Counted from the first letter of the stretch, positions 23,677-33,126 are shown. The stretch: 33,738 bases of DNA from JAYSRU01 sp043720875 (GCA_043720875.1 JAYSRU010000176.1:1-33738); one strand, 5' to 3'. A program made the numbers and translations. Notes: generated from the letters alone by a model not told the origin.

Positions 23677-25143
23677 TTACAATCCTTTTTTATCCAATTC
23701 ACTTACAATTTCATTCTTAAAATAGAGCAATGCTTGTTTCAATATATTTTGATTCGGGTCTTTTACCACCACTTCCATTTTTCCTTTTTCTGCAGAAGCT
23801 TCTACTTTAACATAACGTACAATCTCAATAACTTTTGCAGCATTTTCGAAACCAAAACTCGCAATATTAACACCCTCCAAATTCAAAAATGCTGTTAAAG
23901 GGCTAGTTCCAAATTTCTCAGATCCGTTGGGCATAATTAATTTTCCTGAAGCGGCAGCGGTTTGTCCATTTACGCCTTTCGAAGTTAGTGCGTAGGTGCC
24001 ACCTTCGTAACTGTACGTATTTTCTCCAATTTTAGACGCCCCAATTAATACAGCTCTACTTGCCGCAGCTTCCGCAACTTTATCACCTTGACTACCAAAA
24101 CCTACACTTGCATTTATTTGCGGTATGCCGCCCGAATAGCTTTCACCTTCCAAGCAAAGCAGAACAGCAATATCTCCTGCCAATATGTTGCTATATTTTG
24201 ATCCATCAACACCTGGAATAAACATTCCGATGCCATCCATCCACTCATCCAAGGTATTCGCTTTACCTTCAGGAAAGAAATCTGTCATCCAAGATTGAAA
24301 TTTATCTACATCTGCATTGATCGAAAAACCAAAACGAGCATTTCCTGTACCCAATTTTGCAGACAGATTTTTGATTTCAGTTGATTTCAATGGAATTCTT
24401 TCCTTCAACGCGTCTGTTAAGAACCCTGTTATATTCAAAGTCATTTTTCCATTTTCAAAATTTATTGCACTCGAATAATAACTATCCTTAGCAATTTCTT
24501 GTAATTTCTTCATGCCCTCCGTTGCTTCTGTTAGGCCATTTTCACCAAAGAAAGTACCGTAACCCAAAGCAGTATTGAATACAATATCACCTTTCTCTTT
24601 GATCAGTTCAGCGACCTTGGCTGTTGGAGTTTTACCTGCAGCAATACTTCCGAAAGTAGTTGTAAGCAATGCTTTAGCATCTATTTTTTTATTACGCACG
24701 ATAAGCACCGCTTGATGATCGTTGAAGCCAACCGTAACATCTTCTTCTTCCATATAATCAAAGTCGCCTCCGTTCTCCACCAAATAACCATATTCACGAA
24801 ACAAGGCACTAACACTGTCTCGGTTTTTAACCTTTAAGAAAAAGTACATCGCTTGCTCACTTTCTTTAGCTACTGTAGCCATGTAAATTGGCGATTTTTG
24901 TTCAAATGCGCCAAATACTTTTGTACTCACACTTTTTACAAGCACACCAACTTTCGGAAAATTTTTGATATCTGATTTATCCAAAATGGCGGACGCATCT
25001 ACACTTCCGAAAACAGCGACATTATCGGTACTGGCCAAGAATGAGCCAAAAGCCGATTCAAGTGATTCTTTTGAGTCAGACTTACACGCAGTTAATACTA
25101 AGAGAAGGGATAACGTCGAAAAAAATAATGTTAATTTGGTCAT
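23677..25143 (-). CDS. Large lipoprotein, DUF4836-like
   Basis: A 488-residue lipoprotein with signal peptide and lipobox LLVLTAC (Cys20). The mature part is made of repeated alpha/beta segments with phrases such as NVAVFGSVDASAILDKS, SPIYMATVAKESEQAMYFFLKVKNRDSV and LAGDIAVLLCLEGESYSGG. This resembles Bacteroidota DUF4836 proteins, which open with a statement like 'AVVHIDFKALLEKSG' and have a similar length; the assignment is from pattern memory and moderate. Residues 340-400 are Gly/Ala/Ser-rich. It sits alone between convergent and divergent neighbours, with its own terminator and a perfect -7 element upstream. The function is unknown, presumably outer-membrane or periplasmic. Confidence 0.75.
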   Translation of the reverse strand: MTKLTLFFSTLSLLLVLTACKSDSKESLESAFGSFLASTDNVAVFGSVDASAILDKSDIKNFPKVGVLVKSVSTKVFGAFEQKSPIYMATVAKESEQAMYFFLKVKNRDSVSALFREYGYLVENGGDFDYMEEEDVTVGFNDHQAVLIVRNKKIDAKALLTTTFGSIAAGKTPTAKVAELIKEKGDIVFNTALGYGTFFGENGLTEATEGMKKLQEIAKDSYYSSAINFENGKMTLNITGFLTDALKERIPLKSTEIKNLSAKLGTGNARFGFSINADVDKFQSWMTDFFPEGKANTLDEWMDGIGMFIPGVDGSKYSNILAGDIAVLLCLEGESYSGGIPQINASVGFGSQGDKVAEAAASRAVLIGASKIGENTYSYEGGTYALTSKGVNGQTAAASGKLIMPNGSEKFGTSPLTAFLNLEGVNIASFGFENAAKVIEIVRYVKVEASAEKGKMEVVVKDPNQNILKQALLYFKNEIVSELDKKGL

Positions 25144-25181
25144 GTCAGAAAATAATAAAAATTAGTTGTTATAATTGAACT

Positions 25182-25189
25182 CAAAAGTA
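25182..25189 (-). promoter_or_regulatory. Bacteroidota -7 promoter element (TACTTTTG) for the lipoprotein gene
   Basis: A perfect TAnnTTTG match on the minus strand ends 38 bases before the ATG at 25143. A near match (TACTTTCG, 25201-25208) faces the other way, 25 bases before the plus-strand gene at 25234, so the 90-base gap probably holds back-to-back promoters. Confidence 0.45.
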
Positions 25190-25233
25190 CGTGAATTATT
25201 TACTTTCGCACTTAATTAACTTTAAAATAACGC

Positions 25234-25800
25234 ATGCATTTCATAGAACCATATTTTGCATGGCGCAATCATTATGTTGCCGCCGAGGATCCTGAATCTC
25301 CTTTCTTTGAAAGAGTGTACTCTGAGTTTCAGTATACAGATAAAATATACAACTATTACATTCATCCTCAGTGGGATAATATCGGTTCGCCTACATTGTT
25401 CATGAAAATATTGATGGTAGATTATGCTGAAGGATTTGCAATATTTGAATTTTTAGGTGAATGGAATGATGCGATTACCAATGACATCATGTTACTCAAA
25501 CGCGAAGTTGTTGAACCGCTAATTGAACTAGGTATCAATAAATTCATACTTATTGGTGAAAACGTATTAAACTTTCATTATTCTGACGACTGCTATTACG
25601 AAGAATGGTTCGAAGAAGTAGAAGATGGTTGGATAGCGATGGTAAATTTTCACGAGCATGTATCACGTGAATTCAATACTGTACATATTGATCATTACTT
25701 TGTTACCGGTGGACAATTAGAAGAGCAAGATTGGAGAACCATGCAACCGTATCAATTTTTCGAAAAGGTGGAAGAATATGTCAATACGCGCCTTGGGTAA
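25234..25800 (+). CDS. Acidic orphan protein, unknown function
   Basis: A 188-residue, strongly acidic and aromatic-rich soluble protein with no signal peptide or membrane segment. The central block (DYAEGFAIFEFLGEWNDAIT … LLKREVVEPLIELGINKFILIGENVLNFHYSDDCYYEEWFEEV) has the alternating hydrophobic strands and helix of an alpha/beta domain, faintly like an STAS fold. The C-terminus has HEHVSREFNTVHIDHYFVTGGQLEEQDWRTM. It reads like a conserved Bacteroidota protein, but I cannot name a family. It is a single gene with its own likely promoter. Confidence 0.7.
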   Translation: MHFIEPYFAWRNHYVAAEDPESPFFERVYSEFQYTDKIYNYYIHPQWDNIGSPTLFMKILMVDYAEGFAIFEFLGEWNDAITNDIMLLKREVVEPLIELGINKFILIGENVLNFHYSDDCYYEEWFEEVEDGWIAMVNFHEHVSREFNTVHIDHYFVTGGQLEEQDWRTMQPYQFFEKVEEYVNTRLG

Positions 25801-25826
25801 GGAAAACAATAAGAATCCCTATCCAT

Positions 25827-26756
25827 TTATTTGAAAATAGCAGTCATTGGAGTCAAACCATTTTCACTATTAAACCCTGGAACCTGAAGTAATTCTGCTA
25901 TCGTTGCAGCAATATTTAATTGATCGTAAGCTGTATAACATGTTGTGCCTTTTTGTATATCAGGTGAAAATATTTGTAACTGAATTCTTCTACATCCTGA
26001 ACAATTATCCCCATGACTTATGAATCCATTACTGACCCCATTTATATGTCTACCGTGATCATTTGTTACAATCAAAGTAGTTTTATCTTTATACTTTACA
26101 TCGCTTTGAATAAAACTCCAAATTTGTTTTACATACAAATCCGTTTCTTTAATTGCGTTAAGATATGCTATAGAATCGCCCAAATGACCTTTGACATCCG
26201 GACCCAAATAATTAATCAACATACAACGTTGGGTGGAAGATTGTAGCCTATTCATTACGTGAAGATGCGTTATTGAATCGGTACGATAGCCTGACCCCAA
26301 GCCACTGATACCACAATCCGTAAATGGCTTTTTGTTTAACTCAACTGAATTACCTGCTAACACCTGTAACTTGTCCTTAGATGCAATTATACTCGCGTCA
26401 TTGGAAGTGAAGCTAGTGTGTAACAACCAATAATTTATAACGCTTTCATGTGTCGGATATTCGGATCCATTATTGGCAATATTTTCATAAAAACCAGAAA
26501 TCAATGCATTATGCCCTGGAACCGTAAATGTTTCTCCTAAATTATAAAACTCATTTACAAAGAGACACTCTTTGAGCAAAGCATATTGTTCTGGAATATT
26601 TGAATGTAAGCTATCGCCAAAAGTTTCTGAATAGCGCGGCCCATCTATTACTAATAGAATTACATTCTCGGTAATGTATTTTCTTTTTGGAACTTTGTCG
26701 TACGTGCAAGCAAGCAAAATCGTACTAACCAATATTAGTTTCACAATACCATTCAT
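25827..26756 (-). CDS. Alkaline-phosphatase-superfamily lipoprotein
   Basis: A 309-residue lipoprotein (lipobox STILLAC, Cys17). Metal-dependent phosphatase/sulfatase fold signatures: VILLVIDGPRY (D38), nucleophile motif TFTVPGHNALISG (T78, in the place of the TxPxH of nucleotide pyrophosphatases and phosphodiesterases), GPDVKGHLGD (D187, H191), VTNDHGRH (D233, H234) and ISHGD (H248). All ligands for two zinc ions appear present, so it should be active. Substrates in this superfamily include phosphomonoesters, phosphodiesters and lipid-linked phosphates; the specificity is unknown. The start is 26 bases after the stop of the YfhO gene, so it is likely cotranscribed with it. The protein is expected in the periplasm or facing it. 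Confidence 0.85.
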   Translation of the reverse strand: MNGIVKLILVSTILLACTYDKVPKRKYITENVILLVIDGPRYSETFGDSLHSNIPEQYALLKECLFVNEFYNLGETFTVPGHNALISGFYENIANNGSEYPTHESVINYWLLHTSFTSNDASIIASKDKLQVLAGNSVELNKKPFTDCGISGLGSGYRTDSITHLHVMNRLQSSTQRCMLINYLGPDVKGHLGDSIAYLNAIKETDLYVKQIWSFIQSDVKYKDKTTLIVTNDHGRHINGVSNGFISHGDNCSGCRRIQLQIFSPDIQKGTTCYTAYDQLNIAATIAELLQVPGFNSENGLTPMTAIFK

Positions 26757-26782
26757 AACCCGTAACTTAAGGTGAAAGAAAA

Positions 26783-29782
26783 CTACTTTACTTCAGCGGC
26801 TTTTGACTTTCGGTAATGCATGAAACCAGCTAAGCCGATTAATCCGAAAAGCAAGATACATCCCAAGCTTGAAACCATATTTAATGTTGCCAACTTAGGT
26901 GTCACGAACTTCAACTCAACAACATTGTCACCACTAGGAACTTCAACTCCTCGTAATAAGTAATCTACTTTAGAGATTTCAACCTCTTTTCCATTAACAG
27001 TAGCTGTCCATCCATTAGGATAATACACTTCTGAAAAAACAACAAATTGCTTTTCTTTAGAAGAAGTTTTATATTGTATTTTTTCTGGATCGTAACTAGT
27101 CATCTTTACAGTTCCTTCTCCACTAAACGTTTTTGAACTTAGTTTTTTAGCAAAACTAGCTAACATCATCGCTTCTGTTTTTGGTTCGAATGAACTTTTA
27201 ACGATAATCTCTACCATTTTATTAAATGATTTGAATTCGTCATTCACGAGAGTGCTTTCGGGAACTAAATCCATTTTACCTGCTGTATCCGCTACAAAAT
27301 AAATCTTCATTCCTTCTGCCAAACCATTGCTTAAAGGAACAGTTACCGTGTCTTTTCCGTTATAATATTGAAGTTTTTCGCTACCAGAAACACTGGTTGC
27401 AGTTGTCAGCATATTATTTACAAAAAATGAACCTGATCCTATGTTTTTCATTTCGAAAACCGAGCCTAAAGCTCTTATTTCTTCATCTGCCGTTTCAAAA
27501 GTATTTATTTTCTTAACCATCCAGGCAGCTCCACAAGCCTCTGGATTATAGCGCGCTGATTTTTGTCCATTTCCAGCATCCTGAATGAAATATTTCACAT
27601 TCATCATGTTGTAAGCAGCATTGTTTCCTTTTGATAAATGGAAGTCAAACAAGTTTTGAATATTTCGAAGTTTGGCACCATGATACCCACCTAATGATTT
27701 ATGAAACATTGAAACGTCTGTACCATTAAAATTTGAACTTGCATTCCAAACTCTATAGTTTGTTTTACTAGCAAAATGATTGAATTTGACACTATTAATA
27801 ATATTGTCTTTAGTTATTCCACTTGCTTCTAAGTCACTTGCCTTTAACTTACCCAATCGATCTCCCTCTGCCACAACTTTTGCGAGATTCGGGTTTGTTG
27901 CAACTTCCATTTGAAGAATCTGGTCGTTTGCGGAATTTGATTGTACCGGATACAATGTCTCCAATTTTGGTGACCAATATTTATAACCAGCTCCTTCTTC
28001 AGATGAATTTAGATAATTTGACGATACTAACGCTAAATCACCAATATTCATCACAGCAATACCAACAACAGCATACATTGGCTTAAATCCTTTCGTAAAA
28101 ACCGACGCTAGCAACAATCCGGCACTTACCAAAATCAATAAAAATGTATTATTCAAACTACCATTAAATATTTCGTTTCTTACTTTTCTAGCAACTTCTA
28201 AAGGCTTCGTTTGCATGTCCAATTGAGCATTAATAAATTGCTCCATTTGCTGCGGATTATTTTTATCCAATTGATATTGTTGCGCCAATTGTTCCGCAGG
28301 AATTTTATCCACCTGTGATCTGATATTGAAAATTGATTTTTCACGACCTTCTGCTGTAAAAAATTCTTTTTCTGCTGAAGTCAGATAATCTCCTACTCCC
28401 ATAAATTTGACAACTAACACGACTAACAAAATAGCTGAGCAACTTCCAAGTAAAAGTTTTCGTTTTTCAACAAATATTTCTCTATTCTTGTAAAATTCGT
28501 TTAACAATAACGCTGCTAACAAGGGCAAGGTTAATTCTGCTATAACGACTAAAATGGTAACTGCTCTGAACTTATTATACCCTGGCACATTATCCAAAAA
28601 GAAATTGGTTAATCCCATGTAATTTTTTCCCCATGAAAGCATTATCGTAAGCACAGTTGCAGCAAAAATACCCCATTTCCATGTACCCTTCAAAAAGATA
28701 AGTCCTAAAATTGCAAGAAAAACAGTTATTGCTCCAACATATGCAGGACCCGAAACACCGGGTTGTTCACCCCAATATGAAAAACTTTGGTTTGCAGCGG
28801 CCAACTCTTCTGAAGTCAAATCCATGTTTGAAACCTGTTCAGCAAACTGACTATTCCCGATATAACCAGAGTTACCACCTTTTACATAGGGCGACATGAG
28901 TTGGAAACTTTCACCGATTCCGTTACTCCAATTTACCACATAATCACGATCTAACCCAGTAGTAACATTAGCGGCGTTAGATTGTCCATCAGCTTCTACT
29001 TTAATATCATTCCCTCCTCTTATACTTAATTTACCATAATCATTCGTTAAAAGAATATTAGTAGAATTTATTCCTGCAGCTAAGCCATAAGCAACAATTA
29101 TCGCCGCAGTTGCTTTCATGAATCTCGGCAACGCCTTTTTCATCAATGCATTAATAAACGCTGCAACTCCAACACAAAACAATAAAATTCCTAGGTAATA
29201 AGTTACTTGCAAGTGATTTTGAACCATTTCAAACGCCATAAAAAGGGCAGATAGTAAAGCTCCCCAAATAATGTTACGTTGGTAGGTCATGAAGAAAGCA
29301 CCCAAAACTGGAGCCATCCAGCCAATAGCCAAGGCCTTAGTATTATGTCCCGCTTGTAAAATTATAATATCGTAACTCAAAAATGAAAAAGCCAATGCGC
29401 TTAAAATACCAATCCAAGGATTAATTTTCATACAGGCCGAAAGTATGTAAAAACCAATGAAATACATCAACATCATTGCCATTGGAACACCAAAGGTTTT
29501 AACATATGCTGTATTAATTTTAGAAATAAAATTACCTTCATACTTCATCCCAATCTGAGTTGCTGGCATACCACCGAACATACTATTCGTCCAACCGATA
29601 ACTCTGTCTTCATCATTATATTTTGCAATTTCTTGAGAAGCACTTTTGTGTTGCTCAATATCATGCTGCTTCAATGCATTCCCTTCAAATTGCGGTGAAA
29701 AAAATAGTGCACACGCAATCAATCCGATTGTTATTGCAGCAAAATGAATCCAATTGGTTTTAAAAAATTGTGTCATGGTCAT
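26783..29782 (-). CDS. YfhO-family polytopic membrane protein (GT-C-like)
   Basis: A 999-residue inner-membrane protein. About a dozen membrane segments occupy the first ~580 residues, starting with WIHFAAITIGLIACALFF. A YfhO signature lies in the first loop: FEGNALKQHDIEQHKSASQE … GWTNSMFGGMPATQIGMKY. A large extracytoplasmic region (about 590-955) and a final membrane segment (about 962-985) follow. YfhO proteins have a GT-C glycosyltransferase-like fold; in Firmicutes a member glycosylates lipoteichoic acid, but the Bacteroidota substrate is unknown. The early Asp/Gln-His pair of loop 1 (KQHDIEQH) sits where GT-C enzymes have their catalytic acid (inference). Two ATG codons open the frame (29782 and 29776). 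Confidence 0.88.
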   Translation of the reverse strand: MTMTQFFKTNWIHFAAITIGLIACALFFSPQFEGNALKQHDIEQHKSASQEIAKYNDEDRVIGWTNSMFGGMPATQIGMKYEGNFISKINTAYVKTFGVPMAMMLMYFIGFYILSACMKINPWIGILSALAFSFLSYDIIILQAGHNTKALAIGWMAPVLGAFFMTYQRNIIWGALLSALFMAFEMVQNHLQVTYYLGILLFCVGVAAFINALMKKALPRFMKATAAIIVAYGLAAGINSTNILLTNDYGKLSIRGGNDIKVEADGQSNAANVTTGLDRDYVVNWSNGIGESFQLMSPYVKGGNSGYIGNSQFAEQVSNMDLTSEELAAANQSFSYWGEQPGVSGPAYVGAITVFLAILGLIFLKGTWKWGIFAATVLTIMLSWGKNYMGLTNFFLDNVPGYNKFRAVTILVVIAELTLPLLAALLLNEFYKNREIFVEKRKLLLGSCSAILLVVLVVKFMGVGDYLTSAEKEFFTAEGREKSIFNIRSQVDKIPAEQLAQQYQLDKNNPQQMEQFINAQLDMQTKPLEVARKVRNEIFNGSLNNTFLLILVSAGLLLASVFTKGFKPMYAVVGIAVMNIGDLALVSSNYLNSSEEGAGYKYWSPKLETLYPVQSNSANDQILQMEVATNPNLAKVVAEGDRLGKLKASDLEASGITKDNIINSVKFNHFASKTNYRVWNASSNFNGTDVSMFHKSLGGYHGAKLRNIQNLFDFHLSKGNNAAYNMMNVKYFIQDAGNGQKSARYNPEACGAAWMVKKINTFETADEEIRALGSVFEMKNIGSGSFFVNNMLTTATSVSGSEKLQYYNGKDTVTVPLSNGLAEGMKIYFVADTAGKMDLVPESTLVNDEFKSFNKMVEIIVKSSFEPKTEAMMLASFAKKLSSKTFSGEGTVKMTSYDPEKIQYKTSSKEKQFVVFSEVYYPNGWTATVNGKEVEISKVDYLLRGVEVPSGDNVVELKFVTPKLATLNMVSSLGCILLFGLIGLAGFMHYRKSKAAEVK

Positions 29783-29832
29783 GTTTAGTTAAAAGTGATG
29801 TATAAAACTACTAAATATATTTACATATTCAG

Positions 29833-30096
29833 TTAATTCTGAATTTCAGCATCGTCAAACTTATCATCTTGCTTTTGCTTAACTGTTGACGTGTTTTTGA
29901 TAATTTCAACTTTTCCAAAATCTTTTCGCGCTTGAGCTTCGTCCTTTTTTGATTTTTCAGATTTTCTCAGCAGCTCCTTTTCTTCTTCGATATTTCTTTT
30001 TGCATTCATCATTTGACCCAGAAAGCGAATGGCCACAATGGCTCCTATGATTATAAGAATTGTTTTAATAAGCCCCGGAATACTTGCCTGAAGCAT
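29833..30096 (-). CDS. DUF4834 family small membrane protein
   Basis: An 87-residue protein with one N-terminal membrane segment (about 7-27, PGLIKTILIIIGAIVAIRFLG) and a charged, coiled-coil-prone tail rich in Lys/Glu/Gln, with FGKVEIIKN and an acidic end. The arrangement matches DUF4834 of Flavobacteriia. The function is unknown. The start codon shares its A with the last base of the carB stop (TAATG), so translation is coupled to carB. Confidence 0.75.
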   Translation of the reverse strand: MLQASIPGLIKTILIIIGAIVAIRFLGQMMNAKRNIEEEKELLRKSEKSKKDEAQARKDFGKVEIIKNTSTVKQKQDDKFDDAEIQN

Positions 30097-32912
30097 TATT
30101 TTGAAAGATAAAGATTACGTTCCGAATAAATTTTAGTAAAAAATGGATCTCTCAAGTTCTTAATGAAACGAATTGCTTCGCCGGTAGATTTCATCTCTGG
30201 ACCAAGTTCTTTTTGAACGTCCGGAAACTTTTCGTAAGAAAAGACAGGAATCTTAATTGCATACCCTTCCTTTTTTGGAGAAAAGTTAAAATCCTTTACC
30301 ATTTTTTCACCCAACATAACTTTTGTTGCGTAGTTTACATAAGGTTCATCGTATGCTTTTGCAATGAATGGAACCGTTCTAGATGCTCTTGGATTTGCTT
30401 CAATCACATACACTTTATCGTCCTTAATTGCAAACTGTATATTGATCAATCCTTTCGTTTTCAACGCTAAGGCAACCTTTTTGGTAATATCTTCAATTTG
30501 TTGCATTACAAAATCACCTAAATTATATGGCGGTAAAACAGCAAAAGAGTCACCTGAATGAATTCCTGCTGGCTCAATGTGCTGCATTATTCCAATAATG
30601 TAAACGTCGGTTCCATCACAAATAGCATCTGCTTCAGCTTCGATTGCACCACCTAGAAAATGATCCAACAGAATTTGATTATTGCCCATTTCATTGATAA
30701 TGTCAACGACATGATGCTCCAGTTCTTCCTTATTGATAACAATTTTCATTTTTTGGCCTCCCAAAACATACGATGGTCTCACCAATAATGGAAAGCCTAA
30801 AGTATCAGAAAGCACTAAAGCTTGTTCGGCGTTTTCAACAATTCCGTATTCTGGAAAAGGAATATTGTTTTCTAATAAAACTTGTGAAAAACGACCTCTA
30901 TCTTCGGCTAAATCTAAGGCTTCGTAACTTGTTCCAAGAATTTTAATACCAAAACGCTCTAATTTTTCTGCTAGTTTTAATGCGGTTTGACCTCCCAATT
31001 GCACAATCACTCCTTCCGGTTTTTCATGCATAATAATGTCATAAATATGTTCCCAGAATACAGGTTCAAAATACAACTTATCGGCTGTGTCAAAATCAGT
31101 TGATACGGTTTCAGGGTTGCAATTGATCATTATTGTTTCGTAGCCACATTCTTTCGCAGCTAAAACACCATGAACACAACTGTAATCGAATTCGATTCCC
31201 TGACCAATTCTGTTTGGACCAGAACCTAATACGACAACTTTTTTTCTATCCGAAACTATGCTTTCATTTTCATATTCAAATGTAGAATAGTAATAAGGGG
31301 TTAATGCTTCAAATTCTGCTGCACATGTATCAACCATCTTGAAAACACGTTTGATACCGAAAGACAGGCGTTTTTCGTGTACTTCAGACTCTAAACAGCG
31401 CAGTAAATGTGCAATTTGTCTATCTGCATAACCCTTTTGCTTCGCTTCAAACAACACTTCTTTTGGAATATTTCCCAAATGAAATTTTTCCATGCGACGC
31501 TCAGTCTTGATCAAATCTTCAATTTGTTTCAAAAACCAAATATCGATTCGAGTTTTATCACAAATAGTTTTGAAAGGAATACCCAGTTTTATTGCATCAT
31601 ACACATGAAACAATCGATTCCATGATGCAAATTCTAACGAGTGTAAAATTTCTTCTTGATTGGTTAATTCCTTTCCATCGCAACCTAAACCATTTCTGTT
31701 TATTTCTAACGATTGACAAGCTTTTTGTAATGCTTCTTGGAAAGACCTTCCTATTCCCATTACTTCACCCACTGATTTCATTTGAAGCCCCAATCTACGA
31801 TCAGTTCCTGGAAACTTATTAAAATTCCAACGCGGTATTTTTACAATTACATAATCCAATGTTGGCTCAAAAAGAGCTGAAGTTGTTTTTGTAATTTGAT
31901 TTTGTAATTCATCTAAATGATAACCAATTGCCAATTTCGAAGCAATTTTTGCAATAGGATATCCGGTAGCTTTTGAAGCCAATGCTGATGATCTCGATAC
32001 ACGAGGATTTATTTCAATAGCAATAATATCTTCATTAGCATCATCTGAAACTGCAAACTGAACATTACAACCACCAGCAAATGATCCAATTGATCGCATC
32101 ATTTTTATTGCCATGTCACGCATCTTCTGAAAAGTAGTGTCAGAAAGTGTCATTGCCGGAGCAACAGTTATCGAATCGCCCGTATGAATTCCCATAGGAT
32201 CGAAATTTTCGATACTACAAATTATAACTACATTATCGTTGGAGTCGCGCAATAATTCCAATTCATACTCTTTCCAACCAAGTAATGCTTTATCAATCAT
32301 CACTTCATGAATCGGTGACAATTGTAATCCACGATTCAATAAATCATCAAATTTTTTCTGATCATAAACGATAGACGCCCCAGACCCACCTAAAGTAAAA
32401 GATGGTCTAATACACAATGGAAAACCAAACTCTTGTGCTATTTCCTTACCTTCAAGAAAAGATTTCGCTGTTGCTTGAGGAGCCATTGGAATATCAATTT
32501 TCAACATCAACCTACGAAACAACTCTCTGTCCTCGGTAATGTGAATTGCCGCAATGTCAACTCCAATTATTTTCACTTCGTGCTCTTCCCAAATCCCCAT
32601 TTCATCGCATTGAATTGCAAGATTTAGAGCAGTTTGACCACCCATTGTAGGTAAAACAGCATCGATTTTGTGCTTGGCTAATATTTCTATAATACTTTCT
32701 GGCTCTAAAGGCTTCAGGTAGATATTATCCGCTACAACCTTATCGGTCATAATTGTTGCAGGATTGCTATTGATTAGCGTCACCTCAATACCTTCATCTC
32801 TTAACGAACGTGCTGCTTGAGAACCTGCATAATCAAATTCGCATGCTTGACCTATTACTATTGGCCCGCTACCAATGATTAGAACGGATTTAATGGAGTT
32901 ATCTTTCGGCAT
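30096..32912 (-). CDS. carB: Carbamoyl-phosphate synthase large subunit, without MGS allosteric domain
   Basis: A 938-residue enzyme making carbamoyl phosphate for pyrimidine and arginine synthesis. The two homologous ATP-grasp halves are clear: SVLIIGSGPIVIGQACEFDY … LPTMGGQTALNLA at the start, and VVVLGSGPNRIGQGIEFDY … QLGGQTALKLAEKLE at about 560-660. Both have the grasp loops GGSGA and GGQKM and the ligand motifs IEINPRVSRSSALASKATG and IEANPRASRTVPFIAKA. E. coli CarB has 1073 residues. This one ends right after the second ATP-grasp domain (IYSERNLYLSK), lacking the ~130-residue methylglyoxal-synthase-like domain that binds UMP and ornithine. From memory this short form is usual in Flavobacteriales. 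The partner carA is not in the window. Confidence 0.96.
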   Translation of the reverse strand: MPKDNSIKSVLIIGSGPIVIGQACEFDYAGSQAARSLRDEGIEVTLINSNPATIMTDKVVADNIYLKPLEPESIIEILAKHKIDAVLPTMGGQTALNLAIQCDEMGIWEEHEVKIIGVDIAAIHITEDRELFRRLMLKIDIPMAPQATAKSFLEGKEIAQEFGFPLCIRPSFTLGGSGASIVYDQKKFDDLLNRGLQLSPIHEVMIDKALLGWKEYELELLRDSNDNVVIICSIENFDPMGIHTGDSITVAPAMTLSDTTFQKMRDMAIKMMRSIGSFAGGCNVQFAVSDDANEDIIAIEINPRVSRSSALASKATGYPIAKIASKLAIGYHLDELQNQITKTTSALFEPTLDYVIVKIPRWNFNKFPGTDRRLGLQMKSVGEVMGIGRSFQEALQKACQSLEINRNGLGCDGKELTNQEEILHSLEFASWNRLFHVYDAIKLGIPFKTICDKTRIDIWFLKQIEDLIKTERRMEKFHLGNIPKEVLFEAKQKGYADRQIAHLLRCLESEVHEKRLSFGIKRVFKMVDTCAAEFEALTPYYYSTFEYENESIVSDRKKVVVLGSGPNRIGQGIEFDYSCVHGVLAAKECGYETIMINCNPETVSTDFDTADKLYFEPVFWEHIYDIIMHEKPEGVIVQLGGQTALKLAEKLERFGIKILGTSYEALDLAEDRGRFSQVLLENNIPFPEYGIVENAEQALVLSDTLGFPLLVRPSYVLGGQKMKIVINKEELEHHVVDIINEMGNNQILLDHFLGGAIEAEADAICDGTDVYIIGIMQHIEPAGIHSGDSFAVLPPYNLGDFVMQQIEDITKKVALALKTKGLINIQFAIKDDKVYVIEANPRASRTVPFIAKAYDEPYVNYATKVMLGEKMVKDFNFSPKKEGYAIKIPVFSYEKFPDVQKELGPEMKSTGEAIRFIKNLRDPFFTKIYSERNLYLSK

Positions 32913-32947
32913 TTCCTATTTTTAGTTACATTCCTCTTATTGGGGGA

Positions 32948-32955
32948 CAAAAGTA
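32948..32955 (-). promoter_or_regulatory. Bacteroidota -7 promoter element (TACTTTTG) for carB
   Basis: A perfect TAnnTTTG match on the minus strand ends 35 bases before the carB ATG, in the 214-base divergent gap (32913-33126). No attenuator hairpin with T run was seen in the leader. Confidence 0.45.
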
Positions 32956-33105
32956 GCTAGAAAATCGTGGAGATAAAAGTAAAGATTCTCTATTTTTGCT
33001 ATTTTTTATAAATAGTTTTCCACGAAATTAGAAAGATCCATAAACTCATAAGTTAACCCACCGTTTTCATGAATCTTTATTCCGAATTAAGTCGAATTTT
33101 CATTT

Positions 33106-33113
33106 TATCTTTG
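33106..33113 (+). promoter_or_regulatory. Bacteroidota -7 promoter element (TATCTTTG) for the PyrR-like gene
   Basis: A perfect TAnnTTTG match ends 13 bases before the ATG at 33127. An A-rich stretch separates it from the start, typical of Bacteroidota leaders that lack a Shine-Dalgarno. Confidence 0.45.
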
Positions 33114-33126
33114 AAAAAAAAATTAC

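Noticed and set aside
33014..33105. Attenuator or PyrR RNA-binding leader between carB and the PyrR-like gene
   Set aside because: No stem-loop followed by a T run is visible on either strand in this gap.
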